A stretch of DNA of 64,000 nt. Source: Promerops cafer. Its lineage: Eukaryota; Chordata; Aves; Passeriformes; Nectariniidae. Location: positions 186,942 through 250,941 of the forward strand of contig VZSE01002018.1 in the NCBI GenBank assembly GCA_013398275.1, read 5' to 3'. Made by a program: the position numbers and the translations under genes. Positions within the stretch are counted from its first letter, which is position 1. Every line of letters starts with the position of its first letter. Below the pieces are notes generated by a model, which did not search any database, was not told where the DNA came from, and saw only the letters and a program-made list of their open reading frames with translations. Positions 47,362 to 60,730 of the stretch are shown here, one piece after another.

Positions 47362-47866
47362 AATTTCAGTTGGAAGGGACCTACACCTTCCTCAGCTCCC
47401 CACCTGCTTCAGGGCTGACCAGAAGCTAAAGCATGTTATTAAGGGCATTATCCAAATGCCTCTTACACACTGACAGTCTCAGGATATTGACCACCTTTCT
47501 AGGAAGCCTGTTCCAGTGTCTGACCACCCTCTAGGTAAAGAAATGCTTCTTAATGTCCCCTGACACAGCTTTGAACCATCTCCACTTGTCCTGTCACTGG
47601 ATCCCCGGGAGAAGTGATCAGAGCCTCCCTCTCCCCTTCCCCTCCTCAGGGAGCTGCAGAGAGCAGGGGGGGTCACAGCTCAGCCTCCCTTTTTCCCAGA
47701 GCCCCTCAACTGCTCCTCCCAGGAGACACCTTCCAGACCTTCCACCAGCTTTGTTTTCCTCCTCTGCACACATCCAAAGAATTTCCCACCCCTCTGAAAT
47801 GGTGGGGCCCAGAACTGCTGCCAGCACTCTGGCTGAGGCTGCACCAACACTCCCACAAGTCCTTCT
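47362..47866 (-). mobile_element. CR1 LINE 3' fragment upstream of TMEM139
   Basis: The antisense CR1 3' end begins 'ttcagttggaagggacctac', with 'ggaagcctgttccagtgtct' and 'gtggggcccagaactgctgc' further in. It directly abuts a TAGAA microsatellite at its 3' tail. Confidence 0.9.
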
Positions 47867-48204
47867 CTATTCACAAATAACAATTCTAGAAGGGCATCTT
47901 TCTTAGTTGTCTCACTGAGTATCTGACAAGAAGTTATCTCTTACAAACTTCTGGAATTTCCTGTATGTGCTCATCTAATCAATTTGTTATTCCCAGGTGA
48001 TGCCTGGGAAACTGGAATCTTACATAAGGGTGAGGGCTGCTGATTCAGAGATTTCTCTTAAATGCTTATAGAAGAACTCATCAGTTCTTACCTCACTGTA
48101 AGTTCGTGAATACTACAGGATGAATTATCTCCAGGAGCAGGGTGCAGCTCATGGTGGTCTGTAACAGGAAGATGCCCTAGTGCTAAATGTTTATTAATAG
48201 TACT

Positions 48205-48916
48205 TAGTTTGGAAGTTCGGGCCAACAAGAATTGCATGGGGTTCAACAAAGATAAATGTAAAGTCCTGCAGGGATGGAATAATCCCAAGCAGCAGTACAG
48301 GCTGGGGCCAGAATGAGTGGGATGCAGCTCTGCTGAAATAAGCTTGGTGGACATGATGAAAGGGAAACTCAACAGGAGTCAGCAGTGTGCCCTTGAAGCA
48401 ATGAAGGCAAGCTGTGTCCTGGGCTGCGTCAATAAGAGAGTAGTGAACAGATCAAGGGGTGGGATTATTTTGAGCAGCACTTGTTAGGACACACATGAAA
48501 TATTGTGTACAGTTTTGGTCCCCCAAGTTTGGATGTGGCCTGAAAAATTGGATATGCTCTGGTGAATGCCTTGAGGGGCTTAAGAGGCTGGATTTGTACA
48601 GCCGAGAGGAGAGAAGGCTTGGGCAGGTGGTGAGTGTCTACTCACAGTTTTCCAGTAGTAGTAGGAAATTACGGAGAGGAGGGAGGGAGTTTTCATGAGG
48701 GGACATGGTGACAGGATAAGAGGCAACAGGAACAAGGGTAAGTGCCTCTAGGTATAAGAAAAACAGCAAAATGCTATTACTTGCCCAGAGAAATGGAGGA
48801 ATCTGCTTGGCTGGAAATAGTCAAGACACAACTGAGTTCAGGGCCTAGCTTTCAGTAAGAGGTTGGACCAGACCATCTGCCCTTCCAGCCTAGACTTGTC
48901 AATGTTTCTGTGTTTT
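48205..48916 (+). mobile_element. CR1 LINE 3' fragment, sense orientation
   Basis: It reads 'ggggttcaacaaagataaat' near the start, then 'aaatattgtgtacagttttg', 'gacaggataagaggcaacag' and 'gaggttggaccagaccatct', ending near 'tgtttctgtgttttg'. It faces the copy at 47362-47866 head to head. Confidence 0.9.
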
Positions 48917-51900
48917 GAATATTTTCTCCTTATGATTGCCTTTCTGGCTGCTGACAGATAAAGGACCTTTAGCTTTGATTGTTATCCATTCTTTGCTTTC
49001 AAGAGAATTCTTTCGAATATGGCAGACTTAAAACCCACATAAAGGGGAGAAAGTCAGGATTCTGGTGTGTAGCATGTCATTTTGCAAGGCTATTATGTAG
49101 ATGGAAAATTATTTCCATTTCGGGGGTTGCCTGGTGTTGAGAACACCTTAACTGCTAAGGAATATTTGAGAAAACTGTTTTGATAGCCTCTTTACACAGG
49201 CATCATGACTGACCCATGGTGGAATCTGCACGTGTCAGTACAAACAGCAACTAATTTCTAACCAGTGTAGCTGGCGGTTGTTAGAACCATTCCTCGGAGA
49301 TTTACATCCTACTGATTTGAGGAGGTAATTAAAATTATCCTCCTGCCTGTTCTCCATTTCCTCCTGTCTTCCTTTCAGTGACTCAGTGCTCAGGTGATCT
49401 CTTGCTGAACCAGCCTAGCTGTCTCAGTGGGAAAGTATTTACATTTTTCCAAAGTGAATTTGGTGGGCTTAATCTAGTCCCTAAAGTATCATCTAACCAT
49501 TAGTTCCCCATTAAAGGGAAGCAATAGGAATGCATAGCCAGAGTGGTGGAGGAGAAGGGAGGAAAAGTGGGAATAATTTCCAGGGCTGTAGTGGCTGTAA
49601 TTTGATCGACATGGCCCAAACCATTGTAGCAGAAGGAAATTCTTCCTTCTTTGATGGAATAAGCCCCACAGAAAGGTGTAGAAAGAATCTAAGACCCATT
49701 TTTTACTCAGCAAAGCCTGTTAGATATATCATGGATTACCAGCTCAGCCTGATGACTTTAGACAACTCCCAGCTCTGGTATGTACACTGACTACTGTCCA
49801 AAGGCCTCAACAATTTGACCATTGTTGAATCCCCCCTGTAAGTTCCTACAAAAAGTACTTCAGCTGTGTGGAGGGAGCTGAGGCACTTTGCTTATCTGCA
49901 CATTCTCCTGTGGGGAGTAGGCACTTCTTTGGGGCTAGATCTTTTTGCTAAGTTAGTAGAAAGTCAGAAAAGTGAAAAAATTCATTATTTGCTGGAGAAC
50001 TACTTCTGTGATTAGAAATGCTGTATTTGATTTGTGGATAGGTAGAAAGATGTTGGTTTTACTGAAAATCTGTATAGTAGTTTTGATTGGTGCACCATTT
50101 TTAAAAATAGTCTTGGACATAGTTATGGAATATCAGGATGAAAAAGGCTAGAAATGGTAGGTCTGTGTTGAACTAGTTGTTGCTTGTATTGATTACATCA
50201 GTTAATTTCTGTTGAAGTTCAAAGTTCAGTAACTCCTGTAGATTTTACCCACGCAGTTCATGGATAAATTCGTTCTGCTGAATCTTTAGGAATTATTTTT
50301 ATTCAATTACAAGCACGTATAAGGCAACAATACTTTATGATGCAGCTGTGAGTGCATTAGTTGAATGTATTTATGAGTGTGATATGTACTGCTTTGTGAG
50401 TATAAGGACACAAAGTAGGATGAATTTCTATGAACTAACCTTTGCAATACATTTTCTAGCAGAAAAGTGCTTCTACATGAGGCCTTTTAGCATTTCTGAA
50501 GGACTTCTGAAATTTTTGTCTGTCTGCTGTTTTGGTTCTCTCCACAGTCTGGTTCAGACTGTCACTGGGATCCATAACAAAGAAAAATTGAACACACAGC
50601 TGCATCAAGAAGTTTTTGGTGATTAAAAGGCACAGAAAATGCAGTGGGGCTTGGGTAAGGCCTGAGAGGTATCACTCTGCAGGGTTTGTTAAACAAGGTG
50701 TTGAATCCTGCGAGAGTAAACAAGGACATTTATTCTGCCATGCTAAACTGTCTCCCTTTCATGTGCAGTAGAGATTTTTTTCTTTTTTACAGAAAGCTTT
50801 CTCTGTTGTTCGGTCATACTGTGGGAGCCTTCATTTAACAGTATATTTCTTTAGTTAGGACTGTGAATTTCCTTTCTTTTTAAAAATTCTTTCTTTGTTT
50901 CTTCCCATATCTCATTGTCTGCCTCTAGGAAGCATTTCACCTTTCCTCTGTTTCATCTCACTATCTACTCAACCTTCTGCCCTGACTGCTACTAATTAAC
51001 TTAGTGCCTACAGTAAGCTCAGTTATCAGCTCGGTATGCAGAGAAGCTTGCTTTATTCCCAAGGGCTTGTGACGTGCACACCATGGCACGATTAATCTGA
51101 CCGGAATCGCTAAGTCTGTTCTTCCCCATAACCTCGTCCTGAAGCAATTTCTGAGAACCTGAGCAAGTATTGGGGACAAAGTGTTACTGAATCACCTCTT
51201 CCAGTCTTGTCTGCCTCTCCTTTTGTCCCCCAGGTTTTGCACAGTCACTTTTGTGACTAAGCAAATTGCATCACTGCATTTTATCTAGAGATCATGGGGC
51301 AATCATGAGCTCTGGTTGATGTTTCTGGTCAGTATAATGTTTTAGGCAGGAGAAGGCAAAACCCCAAGGAAAGCAAAATGCCTATGCTTGGATATTCAAA
51401 ATATGTGTGTAACTTTGGGAAAACTATTTGTGTTTGGCCTGCCAGAGCTTAATGGTCACACATTTCTGGGGAACTGGCAATCTCTGTTTCTTTCCAGCTT
51501 ATTCCAGTTCTTACAGGACAATGGTTGGAAGATGTATGTGCAGTCACTGTGGGGTGGGTTTTTTTTGGCATGGCTGTCTTCTACCTGCAGTGGCTTTTCT
51601 CTGTAGATCAGGGCTGAGATGTGGTGACAGAAGGACTGATATTACACAAAGAGCTTCTACTCTTTACTACTATACTCTCTCTTCTACTATTGATACTCTT
51701 AATTCCTCAGCTGTCTGAAAGATGCTTGGAAAGCATAAATGTAGAGATTGAGTCAGAGAGACTTATTATGTTGTGCAGAACTAAAGGATTTCTCTTTTCT
51801 GAACGTGGGGGTCACGTTCAAGATGTGAAGTGTTTTCAGGGCTGTCTGCACACCTAAAGTTCCTAAGTATTTAAAATTAACAAAGCAACACCTCCTTTTC

Positions 51901-54900
51901 CTTCTAGGAGAGGAACAGAAAAATAGCAAGCATTTACCAAGATGATATGAGGGGTTTTATATCCTCTTACAGACTTTTAAATTTACATACATCATGTTTT
52001 GCTTTTTGTCTGGAACAAAAAAAAAAAGAAATTGAAGGCCAGACGCTTCCTCATCTTTTTATTCTGAGTTCTCCTTAGGGCAAGCACTTTAAATTTTTGA
52101 GGTTTCATTAGCATTGGTAAAACTTTCTGCAGCTGATTTAGTTTCATGATAGAGCCCAGCTTGGTCTAAATTATTTACTTTTTGCTGGAAGACTTTCTTC
52201 ACTTGTGTAGAATCTCTGCACACTGCAGTATTTCTACTGAGATGTAACTGTATGTGGGATGTAAATTAGCAGTATGCACTTCTCTGAAGGAATCCACCCT
52301 GGTGACTGAAATGCTACTAAATGGGACACTACAGTGACCTCTCCTCTTTTGCTAATTTAGAGCTCCTAATGTGGATTAGACAGAGGAGGAGACTGCCGTG
52401 ACTAAATGTGAAGAAGGAGGGCAGTTAAAATCCTACTGACAGAATATGGTGAAAGAATCACGTGGAATACTGTGGAAATTTCCATAGTGTGGAAAGAGCA
52501 AAAGAGCAGAAAGAAACAGTTGTAAGATGAAACTGAGGACTCAACTGAGAATAGTTAAAAAGAACACAGGAAGATCATTTGCTGTCATTCCAGGCTGTAC
52601 AAGGTGTCTCTGGAAAGAAGAGAAAATCAGACCTGTGTATGCTGAACAGCTTTACTGTGGAACATTCCTTTTCTCCAGACGTAATTTCACCATTCTAAAA
52701 TAGGAAACTTTTCAGCCAAAGGACATGAGATGCAGTGAGAAAAGTTAATGTGTAATTGTCACAGAGTTTCTGTTCCTTATCTTCCTCCGTGGTCCTAGTG
52801 ACATATTCTTGCTGCTTATGTTGCCAAACCTGTTATACACTGGAGCCCTCCCTGACATGTTCTGAATGGCTAACAGGGCATAAACAAGTAAAAAGGAAAA
52901 AAAGTGCTATTTTCTCTTGTGTTAATACACTAACAGTCACAGAACCAGGCAGGAAGTGCCAGTATGGCCACAGGAGATGAGAAAGGACCTCATAGCCTAT
53001 TTCTATGTTGAAGAAAGGGGGATGCCCTTTTCCTTTCAACAGCACTAGATGGTTTTGCTAAGGAACCACACCTGAAATATTTGGGAATTACCACCCAACA
53101 GTAGAATACAGCCTACTAGGGTTGGAATTCAGCAACTGTGCAAGTCGCTGTGGACTAAAATGTAATAGACGTGAGAAGATGAGAAAGACATTGAAGTGCC
53201 TGTTGCAGAATGTAGATTCCTGAGAAGGAATTTGGCATAGTTTTCTGTTGCTGGTGGACCCCACAGTGTCTCTCCATAAGGTGCTCCCACATTCCTTTTG
53301 TATAACATTGCACTTTCTTCAAATTCTTTCAGTAAATAGTGGGGAGGGAGAATGGGGAAAGTGTTGCCAGACAGAGAAATCACTTATCTATTTTACTGAT
53401 TAGTTGTGCTCTGGAGAAGAAGACGACACTGCTGTTATTGGTACTGGTCCCTCTCTGAATGCTGTGCTTTGTAGCAAGTGAAGCACAGAATCCCACATGC
53501 TCCTTGATGCCTGTTCTCAGCCTAAGGTGCTCGTAGTCTAAAGCAAGTGTGACAAAGCCACAGAATAATTTAGCTAGGGAAGACCAGAGATAGATAACTT
53601 AGTATGAAAAGAAACTCTAAGAAAGAAAAGAACAGAAAGATGAGTAAAATCTATTTTAGTAAAGATAGGTTTTGCCTGAAAACTAGATCTGTAACTGGGG
53701 TCCTTTTTTTTTCTTCATTAGATATTCTCCACTCAAAGACAACACTATTTCAGCCTAGTTTTACCACTAGTTTTTGCTCCGGCCATGTGCCATAAAGGCA
53801 GCACACAAGATGGAGGAAACTCAATCTGGTTCCTTTTTCTGCCTCAGGAAAAATGGGTGTTATATTTCAGTTACATCCCTGCAAAACCACATTCACAGGG
53901 GTCAGTGAAAGAGCAAATATGTTATTTTATGAAAGCAAATAGTCACATGAGCTGAAAAGAACGTAGTTTTTATCTTGGCATGGTTCCTCAGTCTGAGATG
54001 TCAGTTTATTTAGTGATACTGACAGGTTTTGTCCAGTTCTGGCATGGATTTGCATTCCTAATGGACACTGCCAAATTAGCAAGAGCATATCATAGTGCAT
54101 TTCTGGTATGTGCTATTGTCATGCCTTGTAGTGTTGCAGTTTGTATGGCATCTGCATTGTCATTCTGGTACATTCTAGAATGTCATTGTGATGATGTTTC
54201 GGATGTTTGTTCCTGTGGGGGCAAACGACTGTTTCCAAGGTCAGCCATCAGCTGCGGGGACAGTCTCATAAAAGCACCACACCACATCTCTGCCAGCCCA
54301 GCCTGCTCCTTGTAAATGAGCACTGTGAAAGCAATACACCACCTTTTGCTTTCTCCTGAGGAGGCAGCAGTAGTGATACTGCAACTCCTATTGTTTGTGA
54401 AGGGGAACTCTGCGTTATCAGGGCTTCTGTTGCTGGGAGATAGCTTTCTTGTTCACTGTGGGCAACAAAAAACCAGGACACTCAATATGTGGAATTAACT
54501 GTACATCTGTTTGACTGATGGTTTTGAGAATTTATTAATGGTGATGACAGTGCAAGTTTGCTTGTTCCATATTGTACCTGTTTCATGAGAAAGCGCTGAC
54601 TGGTTGCAAAGGATCTTTCTGTGAAAATGAGAAGATTGCCATTGAAGGGGGAATTTCAGGGTAGAGTGGTCATAGTTTGCAGACATTTGTGTTGAAGTCA
54701 CATTTGATGCCAAAGATGATCCTTGGGATAGTGCCTCTGTTTCTTGAGAAGAGTTTTTAAGTTTACTGGCTATTGGCAACCTCTGATTCATAGAACTGTT
54801 CTGTGAAATCCCTTGCAGATGATGAAAGATGTCAGAGTAATTCATGAGAAGGTGCTAACTATTTGAAAAGCTCTCATTGACACTTAGGGCATGAGAGATC

Positions 54901-56700
54901 ATAGTCTTGGCTGAAGAGATTTCTTTGACTATATTGGAAGTTCTGATGAGGTATATATTCTCGTCCACTGCCTCCTCTGTTCCTCCCTGCTTCCTCCAAA
55001 TATTGTCTTGCTTGACTAAAAAAAAGAGAGAATAGTCTTTTATCAGAATCATCATTATATGACCCTTTACTTCTCACATCTGAGTGTGTGGCACTATGCA
55101 ACACCCAGAGCTCTCACAAGTTTCCAGTCTACACCTGCTTGAGATCCATTGATACTGACAAAGTCCCTGGGTCTCATTAATACTGATGAAGTTTCCAGGT
55201 CTCTGATATATGGTGGTGCTCCCTTTAGCCAGATTCTCCTGCTCATGAAGCTACTCAGCAACAACTTTGACCATCACCAAGGCTTCCTAAATTTCTACTT
55301 CAGGCACTGTTATGGCATGAACATTTGGACATCTGAAGAAAAGATAAAGGGCCTCCATGATGAGAGCTGACTCCTCTGCTACCTTGATGATATTATGTTC
55401 ACCTGCTGTTTTTAAATTATATTTGCAAAGTAGGGGTCAGGGCAGAAGGTAGACTGTATGGAGATGAACTGATTTTCAATTTCCTATGAGCACTGTAAAG
55501 GCCAGATGCTTTTTATTTATTCAAAATCCCTGACAATTGTTTGCTTGTATTGAGGACTATAGATTTCTGCGTGTTTTGCTTCTGCTTGCTGCTTTCCTCT
55601 TGCAATCCTACCCTGAAGTGTAGTTCCACGGCAGCCCAGCTATGGTGAACTTCGTTAAGCCCGTCTCGCAATTTCTAAAATTCTGAACCTCAAGTACACA
55701 AAATTGGCAATACAGTATCTACCATGTCAACACACTTCATTACGGGGTTGGAGAAGGCAGAGGTACATTCATTTCCATGGAAAGGCTTGTTTCAGAGATT
55801 ATTTTTATGCTCCTATTTTATATTTCATTAATTTGGAGGCCGAATATTTTTTCTTACAAGTTGTGTTGGAACAAATAGCTCAAACAAGCAGTGTGGAATT
55901 TGCCTGTAAACATGTTTTCAAACAAAAATTAGACAAAATTAAGGCTTCTTCTGAATTGTGGCTTTCTAAATGGAGAAGTTTTGGCTAGAAATTGCCATAG
56001 GAAGAGGTTTTTGTGGTAGGTTAGTAAGAGACAATGGAAGTGGTACAGCTTGAAAAACATACACAAAATGGTGAAAAAATCAAACCTGACATCCTTGAGA
56101 TTAATACTGGATGTATGATCTTGAATGAGTCAAAGGAAAAAGAAATTGCTGTTTTGGGGTCACAGATGAGATACTGGTATTATAAATAACAAGGCTGTGG
56201 TTAGGTGATTGCCCACATTTGACATGCCTATGCAAAACTCTCCAGAATGAGAGAGTAGTTGTTGCTGACCCTAAACTCTCTGGTGTAACTGTTGAGCCTT
56301 CTGAGTTATCTCCATAGCATTCACACCAAGCCAGCTGGGCTGGTTAGTTGAGCACTAACAAAGTGTAAATATTTACTGCCTAACAAACCTAACTTCTCTC
56401 ATTTTTGTAGAGTCCCATGATTGATTATAGCTCTGCCTTTCATTCCGCAAATACATTTACATAAGTTATATAAATACATTTATCAATTCTTAATATTCTT
56501 TGAGAAGGAAGTAAACATCTTGCCCTCCTTTCATTACATTTTAGTTTGTGCAGCTCTACTTGCTGTTAAAAGATTGCAGGATTTTTCCCTGTTCCCAGTT
56601 TTATGTCAACAAAGTATTGCTGGCATTCTTCATTTCAGGTCTACAATTTATTTAAGACCACTTACTTCCTGAGAATGCCTGGATGCTTTTTATCCCATGC
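48917..56700. other. Intergenic, no recognisable gene
   Basis: AT-rich unique sequence with short unsupported open frames and few CpG pairs. No exon of GSTK1, the mammalian neighbour upstream of TMEM139, is recognisable. Confidence 0.5.
55148..55203. repeat. Imperfect 28-bp tandem duplication
   Basis: Units ATTGATACTGACAAAG... and ATTAATACTGATGAAG... of equal length, differing at 7 of 28 positions. Confidence 0.7.
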
Positions 56701-56955
56701 TGTGCTGGTTTTGGCTGTGGTAGAGTTAATTTTCTTCAAAGTAACCATGACACATGATGAAGCCCTGCTGTCCTGGGAGTGGTCGAACACCTGCTTGCCC
56801 ACGGAAAGTGGTGAATGATTCTTTGTTTTGCTTTGCTTGCGTATGCAGACTCTTCTTTACCTATTAACTGTCTTTATCTCGACCTATGTGTTCTCTCACT
56901 CTTACCCTTTTGATTCTGTCCCCCATCCTACCACAGGGAAGTAAGTGAGCCAATT
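56701..56955 (+). mobile_element. Solo LTR fragment with internal deletion, same ERV type
   Basis: It begins 'tgtgctggttttggctgtgg' and 'tagagttaattttcttc', the 5' end of the same LTR type as at 38661-39327. It then jumps to the distal half ('gatgaagccctgctgtcctg', 'cgaacacctgcttgccca', 'tttgttttgctttgcttgcg') and 'ccatcctaccacaggga'. About 300 bp of the middle is missing. The 3' end is unclear. Confidence 0.8.
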
Positions 56956-58189
56956 TCACTGCAATTTAATAAAATTTTTTCTTTTATTGTAGCAGTTCAG
57001 CTCCCTGCAGTCTGGGAATTATACTGGATTCTTACTAACCAAGGTGTTTTATGCAGGCTGATTTTCCAGTCATGCTTGTCCTCTTAGTGCTATACAGGCC
57101 ACTGAGGTGCTTAACAAACTGGCCATAAAATTATTTTCTATTTTTTTTTTTTGACATTTAAGTTTGGTGTGGAAACACTATTTTGTGAGACATATTGTTT
57201 GATAGTACTCGAAAATGCTTAGGGGACACTTCTCTGTAACAAGTAAACTTGAAGCCATAGATTCCATTTTTACTGCATGTCTGATACACAGAATAGATGT
57301 ATTTGACAAATATATGTGAACCTGTAATGCACAGCTCACACATGCCACGTAGAACTGTGTGTAGTGTGTAACGTGCAAACACATTAGGACACATAATTAG
57401 CCGTTCACAGAAGCAAAATGTTCCCCACATTCTTCATTAACAGGTTTTCTAGATATTCAGGGTTAGTGTATGGTTCCTAAATGGTAGACATCCTCTTATT
57501 GAATGTTATGAAGTGATTCCTTTTAAGTTTTTATATATGCCAAGTATTTATATATGCCAAAGCAAGTATCAGCTGTTCTCTGCTGTTGTACACGCTTACA
57601 CTACCGAACCCTCCTTATTCTCTATGTGTCCTTATTGATTAACAAATAAATGATCCATTATTTTGTCTCCTAATGCTCCGCATAAACCACCCTTACTGCT
57701 TTCCAGGTGGCCTGTTGATGAGGTCTTGCTAGGTGCTTTCCAATGAAATTCTATTGAGTAATTAATTGTGAGCAGTCTGCACGTTGTTTACTTACTGACC
57801 TGATTCCTGTAAGTAACAATGTCCTTCTCTTGCCCTGACTGGAGAAAGGCACTGTATCGCAGGTGGGAAGGAAGAGGGAAACAAGGAGACTGTTCCTGTA
57901 ACTGGCACTGACTTCTGATTTGGGTAATCTCAGATCAAATTCCAGTTACTACAAAGCCTTCAGCTGTGACTTTAACCAAATCCTTTCATTCACTGCAGGT
58001 CTCTCAGAGAACGTACTCTTTTGGAATGGGGACTGACTCTTTATTTTGCGCCTTGGAAACGGGGCCGAGATTTTCCTGAGCTAGCTCTCATCCTCCTTTG
58101 ACGAAAAAAGAAAAATAGAAATGTTTCACTGAAGTACAAAAGTTTCACTGAAACAGATAATTTCACGGGATTTCAGGTGTTGATCATGT

Positions 58190-58500
58190 CTAAGAAATTG
58201 TCAGTGCGACCCCCCGCCTGTATTAATGTGCCGGGGCTGTAAGCCCTGTTGAGCGTCCCTAACGCGCTCCGGACACAGCAGCCTGGTGGCGGGCAGGCGT
58301 CCCGCTCCCGCTCCCGCTCCCGCTCCCGCTCCCGCTCCGCAGTGGATCGTGCCGTCCACACTAATCAGCACCGGCTCCCGTTATTAAAGGCGCCGCCGCA
58401 CCGTTCTCATTTCCCAGAGGAGGGGGCCCGGGTGTTCCGTCCCTGGGGATTCCGCAGCTCGACATGGTTTGACCGGGGCCGCTCCGCCACCCTTTGTGCT
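58190..58500. promoter_or_regulatory. CpG-rich islet, possible unannotated promoter
   Basis: CpG pairs and GC content rise sharply over about 300 bp, unlike the flanks. The islet holds a CCCGCT hexamer array and GC-box-like motifs. There is no gene I can attach to it. It may be a promoter, an enhancer or simply a GC-rich repeat with its surroundings. Confidence 0.35.
58301..58336. repeat. (CCCGCT)6 hexamer array
   Basis: Six perfect CCCGCT units and a partial one. They read as Ser-Arg on one strand and Arg-Glu on the other. Neither frame starts with ATG and neither looks like a gene. Confidence 0.95.
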
Positions 58501-59574
58501 GCAGGCTGCTTTAACCCCTTCTGCTCCCTTCAGGGTTGCAGGAGATGTTTGTGGGGAATAATCCCCGCTGGTCCAGTTTATCTGGGCAGAAGGAAATTGC
58601 AAGCACCTTTATCCCTAATTCTGCAAAAGAAATGTACTTGTCTGATTGCCTTTTCATCCACATGTTGTCCTCATCTGCACGCCTCCCATCCTTCTCATCC
58701 CATGTATCTTTCTAGCAGCCAGTGCCACAAAAAATCTTTGCCTGTGCTTCCTGTCCTTTTGTTTGGATTAAGCAGCTATTATTCCATGTTTGAATATAAT
58801 TTCACTACTGCAAATTGTTAAACTTGTTGATCCAACCTAGGCAAGGCCCGTATCTGCACCCCTGGGCTTTTCAGCCTTTCCTCAGTCTAATGGCTTGCCT
58901 CTCTGCTGTCCGTCCATCTGTTTTTACATGACCCGGGCAATCCTTTCACTTCTCTGCCTTGGTTTCACATGTAATTCACGGATGTGAACTGGCTTTGTAT
59001 ATTCATATAACACTGCTTTTAAAGGACTATGCTTACTGAGAGTGTAGAGTTTTCCTTTGTTAAAATTATTAGTTAAAGCCCATTATGAAGTTAATGGTTC
59101 AGTAAAGCCTAGAAAATAAGTCCTTTCTCTTAAGCATGATTATTATATAGATAATGCAGTACTGTTTGCAAAATATGGTCTTTAATTAGAGGGCCTTCCT
59201 CTGCTAGAGCTGTCCTCACATCTTGTGTTTTCCATCTCCCTGTGTTATCCTCTTGTTGAGCCCGTGTGATATATGTCCAGGGCAAGACTTGCTGGATGAT
59301 ACAAACTCTGATTTTCCAAGTACTTTCACATATGCCAAGAAAATTTTTACCTGCTGATGATTAGAGAACTTGATTTCTGGGTGGAAATCATCAATGAAGA
59401 ATTTCAACTTGGTTATGATCTGATACACTGCAGAACTTGAAGCTCTTACATATTATGCTGAAATGATGAACTTTGAGCTTTTGAACATTTCATGCCATGG
59501 ATTTTCTAACATGCAGTGAATAAAGCCATAGAATAAATTATTATGAAAAGGTCTCATTTAGGTCAACTACTGTG

Positions 59575-59745
59575 CACTAAAAGGTCAACTTCAAAGCTAG
59601 AAGGGCCTTGTATATATATCTTCTGAAGATCTCCAAGAATGATATTTCTCAGTCTCTCTTGGTACTTCTCAGTACTGAACCATCCTCGTAGAAAGAACAA
59701 ATTTTTCCTTGAATATAGCCGAAATTTTCCTTGGTACCACCTGAA
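59575..59745 (-). mobile_element. Strongly eroded CR1-like fragment
   Basis: On the minus strand, GGAAAAATTTGTTCTTTCT is followed by TTCTTGGAGATCTTCAGAA. These resemble the CR1 3' segments 'aggaaaaacttctt' and 'ccttggagatattcaaaa', in the same order. Identity is low, so this is tentative. Confidence 0.4.
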
Positions 59746-60559
59746 TGTTGTCACTTTTCCTTTTGCCATGCCTGTAGTGATGAACCTAGATGTCACTTTT
59801 GTGGAGGAGCTGCTTCATCTTTTCTGAATCGTGGCCATTCCAGTCATCTCTGAAATTAGCAAGCAATCCCATAATTTCCTTCCTAATGAATTTTCCCTGT
59901 TGACAAATATCCAAAGTTATACTATCAAAATCGTCCCATTTCCCCAATTCATACAGTACTAACAGACAGATAAATTGATAAATATTTCTCATATAATTTT
60001 TATTAGCAGGCAATTTTGCTCAAAGCTTGGAAGTAAACAGAGCTGTTATGTAAGGGCCCTGCTGAGAGATTGACGCTGGACTGTCATGGGCCAGTTTACA
60101 ATTCAGTTGCTTGCAAAGGAGTCCTGCCATATCCCTTTTCCATCACTGGCCACTTTTTCCAGTCTCCTTCATTTCACTAGCACTGGCATTCAGGATGTCA
60201 CCTGGACCCACTGGCTGATCCAAGTGGGGCTCTCCTGTGTCAGCATGGTGTGCAGGCATGTCAAGCTGTTTATACAACTGCACTGGTGGACTCAGAGCTC
60301 TGTTTCCTTTTTGTGGCCCTGGGACATAGTGAGGGTTAGTGTCTCTGTGCCAGTTTATCCTTATGTGGGGCAGTGGTAATAACAGCAACCAATATCAGTA
60401 ATGCATCGTGAGATATTCAAATAAAGGTGGCTAGGAAATGGGAAATGTTTGTATTTATATGAAAACAATTTCTTCTACAGTCTTTACAGACAGATGGAAA
60501 GACCCAGTCAGTTTATAACCTAAGGGAGATTTAAAGACTTGTATAAAAGGCAGGATGGT

Positions 60560-60730
60560 ATAATTGTATTGATAAGGTTATGAATAATACTATTTTTTAA
60601 GTATATAATACAAAGTTGTATACAGTATATAAATTGTATATGTAGTATATAATATGAATAATACTAAATTGTAAGATACCAAAATAGTCATACAATTAGT
60701 CCAGTAAGAGTCTAATATTAAAAAAAAAAA
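60560..60730. repeat. AT-rich low-complexity stretch
   Basis: Dense TATA/TAAT steps with repeated GTATATAA-type words. No gene signal. Confidence 0.7.

Noticed and set aside
58249..58821. 190-codon plus frame with Ser-Arg repeats resembling an RS-domain protein
   Set aside because: The frame starts at TTG, the RS run is only the CCCGCT hexamer, and the rest has no similarity I recognise.
59563..59796. Minus-strand 77-codon frame as a gene
   Set aside because: Its second half looks like eroded CR1, and no exon borders fit.
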